Below, in pieces: positions 8,940 to 18,230 of a DNA stretch of 64,000 bases. The notes beneath the pieces were generated by a model that was not told the DNA's origin, did no database searches, and saw only the letters and a program-made list of their open reading frames with translations. This DNA is from DASZWJ01 sp963813895 (GTDB lineage Bacteria; Pseudomonadota; Gammaproteobacteria; JAURND01): contig CAWFAS010000001.1 of the NCBI GenBank assembly GCA_963813895.1, positions 186,001 to 250,000 of the forward strand. The letters run 5' to 3'. A program made the position numbers and the translations under genes. How positions within the stretch are numbered: the stretch's first letter is position 1; the number at the start of each line of letters is the position of its first letter.

Positions 8940-9737
8940 TTATTCCTTACTCAAAAATTCTAAAACCGCATGGCATACCTGCTCTGGCTGCTCCCAAAAT
9001 GGAACATGCCCTGCACCGGCAAAACCACAATAGCTCGCATTTGGGATAATAGCAGCCATGTCACGCATGTGCTGTTCGCTGACAATCATATCTTGATCGG
9101 AACCGATCACCAGACAGGGCGCACGAATACTATGCAGCCAGGACTGCGAATCAAAATTTAACAAAGCAGGTAATTGATTGCGATAACCTACTTCCGTCAT
9201 AGGATATGGGTTGGCTTGCGCAACTTCCATTATTTTTTCAAGGCCATTGGGTGAAGAAAGAAATGCGCTGGAAACACACCATCCTATTACACTTTGCAGC
9301 AAAGCCTCATTAGACCCCCCAAGCTGCATGAATTCTAGGCGAGCCTTGGCTGCTAGAGCAAAACGAATATCAATTTTAGTAAAAGTGTTGCACAAGATTG
9401 CCTTGCGCACGAGCTGGGGATGTCTGTGCGCCAATGTTTGTACAATCGCGCCTCCCATGGACACCCCAAAAAAATTACAGCGATCGAGTTGTAAGGCCTG
9501 ACACAATGCAGAGGCATCATCTGCCATCATATCGATAGTATAAGGCATGTCAGGCGCGTCGGATTGTCCGCAGCCACGATTATCAAATAGGATAACTTGA
9601 TACTTATCAGAAAAATATTCCACTATACCATCGAATCCCGTGTGATCACCGGAAAACCCAGTCACAAATACCAGCGGCTGGCCGGAACCGTATGATTCAT
9701 AATATAGATTTACGTTATTGGCATTAATTTTAGACAT
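8940..9737 (-). CDS. Alpha/beta hydrolase fold protein
   Basis: The start at 9737 has a strong GGAGGA seven bases upstream; the longer frame from 9809 lacks one. The 265-residue product shows the alpha/beta hydrolase layout: oxyanion region VTGFSGDH, DNRGCGQSDAP, nucleophile elbow GVSMGG, acid Asp in GSDQDMIV and catalytic His in GAGHVPFWEQP. The closest pattern is the 3-oxoadipate enol-lactonase / haloperoxidase-like group, but substrate assignment is not possible from motifs. It is divergent from the oxalate decarboxylase gene across a 190-base gap and ends convergently 38 bases from the RAP/Sel1 gene. Confidence 0.85.
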   Translation of the reverse strand: MSKINANNVNLYYESYGSGQPLVFVTGFSGDHTGFDGIVEYFSDKYQVILFDNRGCGQSDAPDMPYTIDMMADDASALCQALQLDRCNFFGVSMGGAIVQTLAHRHPQLVRKAILCNTFTKIDIRFALAAKARLEFMQLGGSNEALLQSVIGWCVSSAFLSSPNGLEKIMEVAQANPYPMTEVGYRNQLPALLNFDSQSWLHSIRAPCLVIGSDQDMIVSEQHMRDMAAIIPNASYCGFAGAGHVPFWEQPEQVCHAVLEFLSKE

Positions 9738-9927
9738 GAATCCTCCAAATAAATTGTTAATAAAGAAATAGGCCAAGACACAATGATAATACATTTGACG
9801 CTTTATCAAAAATAATGCGCCATTGGTTTAAAGATTAATTATGGCGAACGAAAATCCCCTTGTTGAACATCAAGGTAAAATCACCTACTATTGTTCTACC
9901 CGCTCTTCATTAATCAAGGAGGATTTT

Positions 9928-11088
9928 ATGAAGCGAAAAAACCCACAAAACCCAAGGCCCAAAGCCACACTCAGTAAAGCTAAACCAGATATATCCATCC
10001 TTGGCCCCAGAAATCCCGCCCGCGAAGCTCAAAATCCCGATGGGCTTATACCACCCCCAACCGATGCCGGCACCATGCCTAATTTAAAATGGTCGTTTGC
10101 CGACAGCCATAATCGGATTGAGGATGGTGGTTGGGCACGTCAAACTACTGTCCGTGAACTGCCAATTGCCACTCAAATGGCGGCAGTCAATATGCGACTC
10201 GAAGCCGGCGCGATCCGCGAATTGCATTGGCATAAAGAATCGGAATGGGCTTATATGATCAAGGGTCGAGCGCGCATTACCGCCGTTGATCAAAGTTATC
10301 GCACCTTTGCCGATGATGTGGCCGAAGGCGATTTGTGGTTTTTCCCCGCCGGCATTCCCCACTCAATCCAAGGGCTGGAAAAAGAGGGTTGTGAATTCCT
10401 GCTGGTGTTTAATGATGGCAATTTCGATGAAAACAAAACCATTTTGCTGTCTGAAGTTCTGCAGCATATGCCAAAAGACATACTGGCCAAGAATTTTGGC
10501 GTCGATGAAAACGCCTTTGCCCACCTGCCCCAGAAGGAACTCTATATTTTTCCAGCAGCCATACCAGGCCCCTTGACAGCCGATCGCCTCGCCGGCGCTG
10601 GCCCAGTGCCCGAGTGGTTCAGCTACCGAATGCTGGACCAAGAACCCGTTCGCACCAAAAGCGGCCTGCTACGTATCGTTGATTCTCGCAACTTCGCCGC
10701 CAGCAAAACTACAGCAGCTGCCCTGGTCGAGATAGAACCGGGCGGGATGCGCGAACTGCACTGGCATCCCAATGGTGATGAATTTCAATATTATCTTTCC
10801 GGCCAAGCCCGGATGACCGTATTCAACTCAGAACGCAATGCCGGAACGTTCGATTATCAGGCGGGCGATGTCGGTTATGTACCTCAGTTTATGCCACATT
10901 ATGTCGAAAATACCGGCAAGACCACTCTGCGATTTTTGGAGTTATTCCGAAGCGATCACTTTGAAGACATCTCATTGGCGCAATGGCTGTCGCTGACGCC
11001 ACATGAACTGGTGCGAGCCCATCTCAACGTCGATGAATCAGTGCTCGCCAACATACCAAAACATGAAACTCCCATAGTGCCTGACTAG
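9928..11088 (+). CDS. oxdC: Oxalate decarboxylase (bicupin, Mn-dependent)
   Basis: The start at 9928 follows a perfect AAGGAGG; an in-frame ATG at 9841 has none. The 386-residue protein has two cupin domains, each with a full metal site: ELHWHKESEW (His100, His102, Glu106) plus PHSIQGL, and ELHWHPNGDEF (His278, His280, Glu285) plus PHYVEN. It aligns by eye along its length with Bacillus OxdC, including VFNDGNF, NFGVDENAF and LHWHPN. The active-site lid is DENK where Bacillus has SENS: the proton-donor Glu (Glu168) is kept, which favours decarboxylation of oxalate to formate and CO2 rather than oxidation, but the flanking Ser residues are replaced by Asp and Lys. No signal peptide, so cytosolic. 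The reaction consumes a proton and can serve acid resistance. The G+C content is visibly higher than the surroundings, suggesting transfer. Confidence 0.9.
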   Translation: MKRKNPQNPRPKATLSKAKPDISILGPRNPAREAQNPDGLIPPPTDAGTMPNLKWSFADSHNRIEDGGWARQTTVRELPIATQMAAVNMRLEAGAIRELHWHKESEWAYMIKGRARITAVDQSYRTFADDVAEGDLWFFPAGIPHSIQGLEKEGCEFLLVFNDGNFDENKTILLSEVLQHMPKDILAKNFGVDENAFAHLPQKELYIFPAAIPGPLTADRLAGAGPVPEWFSYRMLDQEPVRTKSGLLRIVDSRNFAASKTTAAALVEIEPGGMRELHWHPNGDEFQYYLSGQARMTVFNSERNAGTFDYQAGDVGYVPQFMPHYVENTGKTTLRFLELFRSDHFEDISLAQWLSLTPHELVRAHLNVDESVLANIPKHETPIVPD

Positions 11089-11090
11089 CC

Positions 11091-12446
11091 TTGGCAGATA
11101 AAGATACGCAAAAATTGGCAGGAGATACCGCATCCGAGACTGGTTTGCTGCAAAGACCTATTCCCTCGCTCCTGCCGATTAACGATGCCAATTCGCCGGA
11201 TGTCACCTCCCCGCCTAAACCGACGGCCTGGTGGCGAGGCTTAACCCTGGCCGGTCCAGGCGCACTCGTGGCAGTCGGCTATATCGATCCGGGAAATTGG
11301 GGAACGGATATCGCCGGGGGTTCCTATGCCGGTTATACCCTGTTGTCGATTGTGCTGATTTCCAGTTTGATCGCCATGTTATTACAAGTGATGAGCGCCC
11401 GCCTGGGCATAGCCACCGGTAAGGATTTGGCTGAGCTATCACGCACTACCTGGCCGCGCTTTGTCTGGCCTGGCTGGATTATGGCAGAATTGGCCATTGT
11501 CGCAACCGATCTCGCTGAAGTGCTCGGATCAGCCATTGCGCTGAAGCTGCTTTTTTTTATTCCTATCACCATCGGCGTAATAATTACCGCTTTTGACGTC
11601 CTCTTGATTCTGGCGCTGGATCGGCGCGGCTCACAGTTATTGGAGCGTTTAATTGCAAGTTTTCTATTTATTATCGCCTGCGGTTTTTTATATGAATTGG
11701 CGCTTGCCCAACCCGTCCTCCGAGAAATTTTGCGGGGTTTTGCACCCAGCACATCTTTGGTGCTCGATTCCAAAATGCTTTATCTCGCCATTGGTGTGAT
11801 AGGCGCTACCGTGATGCCGCATAACCTCTACCTGCATTCCAATCTAGTCTTACGCCGCTGGCTGGGCAGCAATAAACATGAAGCCGCCTCATTGGCCGCC
11901 CTTAATACCATTGCCTTACTCAGCGGCGCCTTGCTACTCAATTCAGCAATTGTCATTCTGGCAGCCAGCGTTTTCCACCAGGCCGGCCATTTTAATGTCG
12001 TGGACTTGAGTGAAGCCTATCATTTGTTAACACCTCTATTGGGAACCAGCATCGCTAGCCTGGTGTTTGCTATTATGCTGCTGACAGCCGGACAAAGCGC
12101 CACGATAACCGGTACCTTGGCCGGTCAAGTGGTGATGACCGGCTTCTTGGGCCTGCAGCTAAAACCGTGGAAACGTCGTTTAATAACCCGCTTACTGGCG
12201 CTGATCCCGGCATTAATCACCATCAGTTATTTCGGCGAACAAAGCATTACCGGTCTTTTGGTGGGCTCGCAGGTGTTCTTAAGCCTGCAATTGCCGTTTG
12301 CGATGCTGTCTTTGCTGTTGCTTTCTTCGAGTTCTCGCTATATGGGAAGTCTGGTAAACCCCGCCTGGATGCGTCGGTTAGGATGGGCCAGTGCCTGGTT
12401 TATTATGCTTGCTAATTTTGTTTTGGTTGTAGAGTTCTTATGCTGA
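11091..12446 (+). CDS. mntH: Nramp-family divalent metal (Mn2+/Fe2+) transporter
   Basis: A 451-residue polytopic membrane protein with the two Nramp signatures: GYIDPGNWGTD in the first membrane segment and GATVMPHNLYLHS in the sixth; Asp/Asn and the Met/His region line the Mn2+ site. Eleven or so hydrophobic segments follow a hydrophilic 50-residue N-terminus. The frame opens with TTG two bases after the oxdC stop and no strong ribosome-binding site is seen, so translation is probably coupled to oxdC; a start at one of the later TTG codons is possible. Mn-dependent OxdC and a Mn importer in one transcript make functional sense: the transporter loads the enzyme. Both genes share the higher G+C content. 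Confidence 0.88.
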   Translation: MADKDTQKLAGDTASETGLLQRPIPSLLPINDANSPDVTSPPKPTAWWRGLTLAGPGALVAVGYIDPGNWGTDIAGGSYAGYTLLSIVLISSLIAMLLQVMSARLGIATGKDLAELSRTTWPRFVWPGWIMAELAIVATDLAEVLGSAIALKLLFFIPITIGVIITAFDVLLILALDRRGSQLLERLIASFLFIIACGFLYELALAQPVLREILRGFAPSTSLVLDSKMLYLAIGVIGATVMPHNLYLHSNLVLRRWLGSNKHEAASLAALNTIALLSGALLLNSAIVILAASVFHQAGHFNVVDLSEAYHLLTPLLGTSIASLVFAIMLLTAGQSATITGTLAGQVVMTGFLGLQLKPWKRRLITRLLALIPALITISYFGEQSITGLLVGSQVFLSLQLPFAMLSLLLLSSSSRYMGSLVNPAWMRRLGWASAWFIMLANFVLVVEFLC

Positions 12447-12722
12447 GGCATAAAACCAGATTTTATAACTCACCCTCTTAAAAAACCTGGGGTGTTGAAG
12501 AACCTCACCCATTTAAAGACCATCCTGGGGTTCTAAGCCGGAACCGCCGAAAATTCCGTTCCACACGTATTTTAGCTCGCAATGTCAATATGAGCTATAC
12601 CCTATCCTGATATCAGATTCCTTGCGCAGTGAACGTCAGAATAGAGTCAAATTTTGCATTGATTGACATATCTTGCGAAAGGTAATAGAGTCTTTCCTGA
12701 CCTTTTCAGGGGATTTGAGCAA

Positions 12723-13001
12723 GTGAGTGAAATAATCATTTATGAACTGGCAGATGGCGGGCACGTTACGGTTCAGCTTGAAGGCGGGAGCCTTTGGCTG
12801 ACTCAGGAACAGATGGCCGAACTGTTTGGCCGAGAGCGTTCGGTAATTACTAAGCACCTCCGGAATGTCTTCCGTGAGAGGGAGCTTGAGGAAAGTTCAG
12901 TATGTGCAAATTTTGCACGTACTGCCGGGGACGGGAAAATTTATCAAATGCAGCATTACAATCTTGATGCCATCATCAGCGTTGGCTACCGCGTCAACAG
13001 C
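12723..13001 (+). pseudogene. RhuM-family protein, 3' truncated
   Basis: The GTG start at 12723 follows AGGGGA. The product matches the N-terminal half of RhuM (Salmonella SPI-3 virulence-associated family): WLTQEQMAELFGRERSVITK, a DNA-binding-like motif, then AGDGKIYQMQHYNLD and IISVGYRVNS. Homology stops abruptly at the codons for YRVNS, where a serine recombinase begins in another frame; the RhuM frame then runs on as nonsense to 13133. About 93 of the usual 330 or so residues remain. Considered a broken mobile-DNA gene. Confidence 0.8.
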
Positions 13002-13549
13002 GCATTGGATACATCCGGGTCAGTACCTTCGAGCAGAACCCGGAACGACAACTGGAAGGCGTCCAGATTGACCGCACCTTCACCGACAAGGCATCGGGTA
13101 AGGATGTCAAGCGTCCACAATTGGAATCACTGATGAACTTCGCCCGCACCGGCGACACCGTAGTTGTGCATAGCATGGATCGCCTGGCACGGAATCTTGA
13201 TGATTTACGCCGTATCGTGCAAACACTGACACAACGTGGCATACATATTGAATTCGTCAAGGAACATCTCTGTTTTACCGGCGAAGACTCGCCGATGGCG
13301 AATCTGATGCTGTCGGTCATGGGCGCGTTCGCCGAGTTCGAGCGCTCTTTGATCCGGGAACGCCAGCACGAAGGCATCGCCTTAGCAAAACAACGCGGCG
13401 CTTATCGTGGCCGCAAGAAATCGCTTTCTGATTCCGAAATTGGGGGGCTGCGGCAGCGCGCCGCTGCTGGCGAAAAGAAAACCACGCTTGCCCGCGAATT
13501 CGGCATTAGCCGAGAAACGCTATACCAATATTTGCGAACGCCAGAGTAA
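12995..13549 (+). pseudogene. Tn3-type serine recombinase/invertase lacking its start codon
   Basis: In frame 2 from about 12995 the translation gives QQRIGYIRVSTFEQNPERQ with the catalytic Ser of the RVS motif, then SGKDVKRPQLESLM, VVHSMDRLARNLDDLRRIV, the GAFAEFERSLIRERQ helix E region and a C-terminal Hin-like HTH (AREFGISRETLYQYLR). All of the enzyme is present except the first three or four residues; no ATG, GTG or TTG precedes the catalytic Ser in this frame. The first available start (TTG 13121) would remove the active site. The gene therefore seems to have lost its start when it was joined to rhuM. Such recombinases resolve transposons or invert DNA. Confidence 0.85.
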
Positions 13550-13668
13550 CGCATGCTGATCGCAAAAAGCGCTAACGCTCTGTTCTCTGGTATGCCTAAT
13601 TTATCTTTCATTTGCAAAGTCGTGTGACCACCAAATAAAACCTGATCACCTTTACCAATATCGATCAT
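13549..13668 (-). pseudogene. DinD-like gene fragment
   Basis: Read leftward, the first 40 codons give IDIGKGDQVLFGGHTTLQMK and KLGIPENRALA, which I recognise as an internal portion of DinD-type (DNA-damage-inducible protein D) sequences; homology is lost after that and the frame enters the antisense of the recombinase. DinD and RhuM share related N-terminal domains and often travel with mobile or restriction loci, so this is probably debris of the same element. Confidence 0.5.
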
Positions 13669-13690
13669 TTTCCTGAGGTCAGGAAAATGA
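13665..13690. promoter_or_regulatory. 26-bp perfect palindrome over the hicB start
   Basis: TCATTTTCCTGA-GG-TCAGGAAAATGA: twelve-base arms around GG, covering the ribosome-binding site and the ATG of hicB. It may be an autoregulatory operator for a HicB-like DNA-binding antitoxin, or the scar of an inversion, since the left arm also forms the start of the DinD fragment. Confidence 0.5.
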
Positions 13691-14108
13691 ACGTATTATA
13701 TCCTGCAATATTTGAATATGATCGAATTGAAAAACGCTATATGGCGCATTTTATTGATCTACCCGAAGCAATTACGGAAGGTGAAACACTAGAAGAAGTA
13801 TTTTTTAATGCGTCAGAAATCTTAACTCTAACTTTGGAAGGAAGAATTGATGAGGGCATCGATATACCAAGCCCTCTTCTCATAAGAAAGCCAAGTTAAT
13901 TGCCCCAGCAGCTCGAGCACAAGCTGCTTTGTTAATGCGCTGGGCTAAGGGAGAACACAAAACAGCAGAAATTGCACGCGCACTTAATACACCCTGGCCA
14001 GCAATTGCTGGATTGGAAGATCCACACCATTGGCCTAATCTACGGCAACTTGAGCGCGCCGCAGCTGCAATGGGTCAGAGATTAGTGATTTCCCTAGAGA
14101 CTGTTTAG
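13687..14108 (+). pseudogene. hicB: HicB-type antitoxin disrupted by a frameshift
   Basis: The first frame (13687-13899, 70 residues) is the HicB RNase H-like fold: LYPAIFEYDRIEKRYMAHFIDLPEAIT with GETLEEVFFNASEIL. It stops after RKPS. Shifting by -1 at about 13893 gives an uninterrupted continuation KLIAPAARAQAALLMRWAKG, then EIARALNTPWPAIAGLE and LERAAAAMGQRLVISLE to a stop at 14106, which is the usual HicB C-terminal HTH. A single-base change therefore splits the gene; no canonical slippery heptamer is seen, so programmed frameshifting is unlikely. No hicA toxin is adjacent. HicB normally binds HicA mRNase and its own promoter. Confidence 0.75.
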
Positions 14109-14160
14109 GAAAATAAAATCGACTTCCGGTTTTGGCGAGTTCATGTATTATATAAGTTAG

Positions 14161-14331
14161 ATGAACTTAACTTACAACAAAACAAGGAAGCACGTGACAA
14201 TTCTATTTCGAAAATCTACGCCATTATTCTGTTCTTATGACCGGCTTGGCTATCTGCTATTGTCTGGATTAACCCTAATCGGATCTTATCTTGGCCGTAA
14301 AATTAATAGAAAATTAGCCCGACTAAAATAA
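14161..14331 (+). CDS. Possible small membrane protein, 56 residues
   Basis: A short frame from ATG 14161 with one hydrophobic stretch (YLLLSGLTLIGSYLG) followed by a basic tail (RKINRKLARLK). No recognised family, no clear ribosome-binding site. It sits just before MFS debris and could equally be part of that decayed gene. Confidence 0.25.
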   Translation: MNLTYNKTRKHVTILFRKSTPLFCSYDRLGYLLLSGLTLIGSYLGRKINRKLARLK

Positions 14332-14397
14332 TTTTATCGAACTTTAAATTGCTGTAATATACTTTTTCGCATTAATAAAATAATATAAGAGAACGCC

Positions 14398-15214
14398 AAG
14401 CTACCTATGGATGCTACCATTCTTAGCCATTGCTTTTAGTGTCATTTTACCACTCCAGCTATGATATTTCCCGCTATCCATTCTGTCGAACAAAAACACG
14501 CCGGCATAGCAGCAGCCGTCTTAAATACCAGCAACCAATATAGGCAGTCTTGGGAAATCATAATTATAATACTGCGTGATTTTCCCTTACTTGAAGTGTT
14601 TTGACGGTAAGTTAAAGGCAATAACACAGAATTTCTGGGTGACAAATCTATCTCCATTTCACGGAGAGCCGCCAGCTCTTCGCTCAATAATCATTATTAT
14701 CTCATTGAGATTGTTAATTTTCGAGTTATCAATAAATAAAATACAGATATTTTTATTCTAAAAAATCAAGCTAAAAATTAAGAAGATAACGAAAAAAATC
14801 GCCAAAACTGTAAAATACATCAATTTATTTTACATTACTTTTTAGCTTTTAAACTCTTCGCTTCCTTATAAAATCCGGGAGTTAATTAAAGTATGAATTA
14901 CATGTTCAAGGTCTTAGGCAGGGTTAATGGGAGGCGCTAATTAATGTGGATGGTTTTATTTCAAATACCTTTATTTATGGGGCTATAAGAAAATTGCAAT
15001 ATTATTTCTTCCACAACAAATCAGCTTTATCGTAATAACAGTAGCCGAAATCTCAATTATGACTATTTAGTTTAAAATTATTCAAGTTTTAACCGCTATA
15101 CACGCACTTCTAGGCAAAGATTGGCTTTTGTTTATTGGCAGCATTGTGGCTTTTATTGCCTGTGGATCAGTTACTTACCTTTCATTTTTATATCGTAGTA
15201 AGCCGTATAACTAA
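14398..15214 (+). pseudogene. Remnant of an MFS (DHA2/EmrB-like) transporter
   Basis: At 14461-14560 the frame reads PAIHSVEQKHAGIAAAVLNT, matching the loop of DHA2 multidrug transporters that normally reads RAGIASAVLN(A/T)SRQ; upstream a shifted frame gives LPFLAIAFSVILPLQL. At about 15065-15214 another frame gives KDWLLFIGSIVAFIACGS and a basic end RSKPYN then stop, like the last membrane segment of such a pump. Several frameshifts and stops separate the pieces. Joining the pieces into one former gene is inference. Confidence 0.4.
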
Positions 15215-16537
15215 CTGACATGAAAGTTCACCTCTCTGATTTTTTGCCAAAATCGCGAATACGCAGATCCGTAAATTTAAATAATACATATGTTATGATT
15301 GATTGAATTCACTATTACACATTTGATTCAGGCTATTAAGGCTTTTTATTTCCAACAAGCTTTTCATCTATTTGACCCCCACGTAGGAGAAACTTCCTGC
15401 CAAATTCGTGCGTATCAAGTATTGCTATTGGCTAAATCAATTAAACCAGAGGATCTTTTATTAGCGGGCGTCAAATTGCAATTTCTTAAAAATTGTATTA
15501 CGTATCAACAAAGATTTAATACATTACCAAAAAGTTGCACATAATAGATGCAACTAAATTGAGCCGTTAAAACGCTAAAATCTTCCTAGACAATCCAGTT
15601 ATAAATTTGAATTTACGAGCTCGGAATTTTCTGGCGCAAAGCTATATTCTTACTTGTGGTAAAAAATTTTCTACAAATCGTAATCCTGCCATTGATATTC
15701 GTAATTATGCAGAGAATTAAAACTCCAAAACTGCCGCAAAACGAATAATTCATTTTTATCAAATAAACTATCTAAAATTGCCTTTGAATTGATTTCAAAA
15801 ATTCAACAGGAAACCCAGAAGCGAATATCAAATCCAACTTTTATTAAAGAATGAGATACAGTGATCAATATGGAAGATTAGTTTTACCTGTTATCCAGAA
15901 TAAAAATCTTATGGCAACCTATGAAGAAAAACAACAATGTGGTTATATTGCTTACCGATAGGAAACAAGACAATAAAACAGTTCGTAGCATGGTTTTAGT
16001 CTTCAATAAGATAAAAATGAAATAAAATTAATGGAAAACGCTCCACCTGCTGAAGCGAATTATAATCAATGGCGACAATCAAATATTCTCAAAAGATCTT
16101 AGAAAACAAATTAGATTTTATCAGTTGATTTTTATAAAATGATAGTGAAAACTTAATAATGAGTAATATGGCCATGCACCCACAATATAGTGGCAATTAG
16201 TTACGAGAGCTAAGTGATAATCCGTTTCATTAAATAATATTACCAGTAGGTTCAAAGAAGCTGATTCCTAAAAAGAATTTTTAGACTGGCGATAGTACAC
16301 AGAACTAAAGCAGTATCAAAATCCTGCATTATTTTATATAGTCCATATCTTTGTGGAAGCAACAGGTAGATATACAATTTAACGAATCTGGAGATAAAAT
16401 ACCTTTAAATGCTACTGACTAATTATTCCGCCTAATTATAGCAATTTAGAGACAAATAATTCCAAGTATTTGTGAATAACCATTTCAAACACGAATTTAA
16501 TCAAGAAACACCAAATAGACCCTAAAATTTTAAAAAA
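15215..16537. other. Degenerate A+T-rich stretch without an intact gene
   Basis: Short open segments occur (for example 15299-15544, 81 residues, no recognised family) and scattered phrases such as NPALFYIVHIFVEATGRYTI near 16330 look like former protein, but stops interrupt every frame. It is best read as one or more decayed genes; I cannot name them. Confidence 0.5.
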
Positions 16538-17662
16538 ATGCAGAATACTGCGAAGCATCTGGAAAAGATTATTTCTATATTGCCAGGCCATGTTTACTGG
16601 AAAGACCGTAATGGAATATTATTGGGGTGTAACGATGAACAGGCCAGAGATATTGGCTTAAAATCGAGGCATGATGTAGTGGGTTTATCTGCATATGATA
16701 CTCTTCCTAAAGATTTAGCTGATGCCATTACTCAGGCCGACAATGAAGTAATGACCACTGGCGTACAAAAAACTGTGCAGGAGGTACTTACGTTACCGGA
16801 TGGTAAAAAATCTATTTGGCTCTCTCAAAAAGTCCCCCTACACGAGGGAAATGAAATCATAGGGCTCTTAGGTATTTCTCTTGATGTAACAGAGATAGAA
16901 GATTTTAAAATAACATTACGTGAAACAGAACATAAATTGCAAGCCATGACAGCAGTGAGCGCCAGCGTCGCGCACGAATTAAGAACACCTTTGGCTTCTA
17001 TAGGTATGGGAGTCAGTGGGATAGAAAATTATTTTTCCGCAATACTTTCCGGTTATAACATGGCGCGTGAAGCCAATCTTCCAATACCAGACATAAGTAC
17101 ATCCCGCGTCAAGCTAATTGAACAGGTTTTAGGAGGCATCCAAGCGGAAGTTCGCAGTGCATTTAATTTCATTGATATGCTATTAATGAAAATTAAACCC
17201 TCAGTATCTGCCAAAAGCCCAGAATTTTTTTCAATGTCAGCTTGTATTCAGGATGCGCTATCCCGCTACCCTTTCCAAGCAAATCAGCGTGATTTGATAG
17301 TATTGGATCTTCATAAAGATTTCCAAGCTCAAGCGAATGAGTTGCTTATTATTCATGTTTTTTTCAATTTACTGAAGAATGCCGTGTATTACCTAGCTGC
17401 CTCAGAATAAAATGGGCAAATTAGTATTTGACTCAACACGGAAAACGTTACAATCAAGTCTTTTTACGATACTGGTAAATGCATAGATGCGAGAGGAAGG
17501 GAGAACTTTAATCGTCTTTAGAAAACCCTTCACGAATTAGATGTAGTTAACATCCTTTAAATGGTAAGAGTCTTGCTGCAAAATACGTGTAGTTCAATTG
17601 AGAATGAATATACATTGTTTACCTTATTTTTTCCAAATATTAGTGCCAATAAAAAGATTTAA
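16538..17662 (+). pseudogene. PAS-domain sensor histidine kinase broken by stops
   Basis: The open part (16538-17410, 290 residues) has a PAS domain (about 10-120: SILPGHVYWKDRNGILLGCN ... LLGISLDVTE) and a HisKA domain with the H-box AHELRTPLASIGMG. The N-box follows (FFNLLKNAVYYLAASE). An in-frame TAA then replaces what looks like Lys, and a TGA replaces Trp, after which the same frame still reads NGQISI-LNTENVTIKSFYDT-GKCIDA, the G1 box (DTGxGI with Cys for Gly). A frameshifted end ENEYTLFTLFFPNIS resembles the usual FTLFFP terminus and stops at 17662. The H-box layout resembles LuxN/CqsS/LqsS-type kinases. Loss of the ATP-binding domain makes the product inactive. Confidence 0.75.
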
Positions 17663-17665
17663 TCG

Positions 17666-18230
17666 ATGAGAGCCAATCAAGTTAATTTATATTTCTACTC
17701 CACTACAGCAGTATTAGTCGATGACCAATTACCATTCTTAAATAAACTACAACTGGGGCTGCATGAGAATCGACCTTACATATTTACTCGAACTTAATGA
17801 GCTGATTGCTTATTTAGGCGTGATCAAATCTTTCAGAACATTTCATAAAAAACTGTGTTTCATTTGATGAGGATGGCGCGAGCAGAGATATGCTAGTCCA
17901 CCAGGTCAGTTTGTAGAAAATCCGGAATGTAACTACAACCCGAGCACGCTATGAACAAATTTACTCATTTTATTAAGATTTTAGTCCAGTCGCAAACATG
18001 GAATGGCAATCCGCAAAGAAAATATCTCAAGAAAGATTGGTGCCTTAAGCATAAATTTGGAAATTGGAGATTTTAATGACAAACAGATAATCTTCATAAA
18101 AAAAGAATCCCCAAGAGGTTATAATACATCAATAGCGAAAAAGCTGAAGTATTTCTTGGATTTATCTGATTCACTGCGAGGAGCTATTGACAATCATGAC
18201 CTGTTACTTGCTGTTTTGGGTGAACCGTAA
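17666..18230 (+). pseudogene. Response regulator remnant (LqsR-like context)
   Basis: It starts four bases after the kinase. ATG 17666 opens MRANQVNLYFYSTTAVLVDD then QLPFLNKLQLGLHENRPYIF, a receiver-domain first strand with the acidic pair, and ends in a stop after 36 or so codons. Later frames retain TTTRARYEQIYSFY-DFSPVANMEW, corresponding to the strand carrying the phospho-acceptor (usually VDYDMPGMNG), and an open 75-residue tail at 18003-18230. Several stops and frameshifts make it a pseudogene. Kinase plus regulator in this order suggests a lost two-component or quorum-sensing operon. Confidence 0.55.

Noticed and set aside
12663..12722. Upstream extension of the RhuM frame to ATG 12663
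   Set aside because: The family homology begins after the GTG at 12723, which has a ribosome-binding site; the extra 20 residues look random.
13121..13549. Recombinase starting at TTG 13121
   Set aside because: This would omit the catalytic Ser region, which is plainly encoded just upstream in the same frame; the codon is internal to the original gene.
13880..13900. Programmed -1 frameshift in hicB
   Set aside because: No X-XXY-YYZ slippery heptamer or following stem is visible, and the neighbourhood is full of decayed genes, so mutation is simpler.
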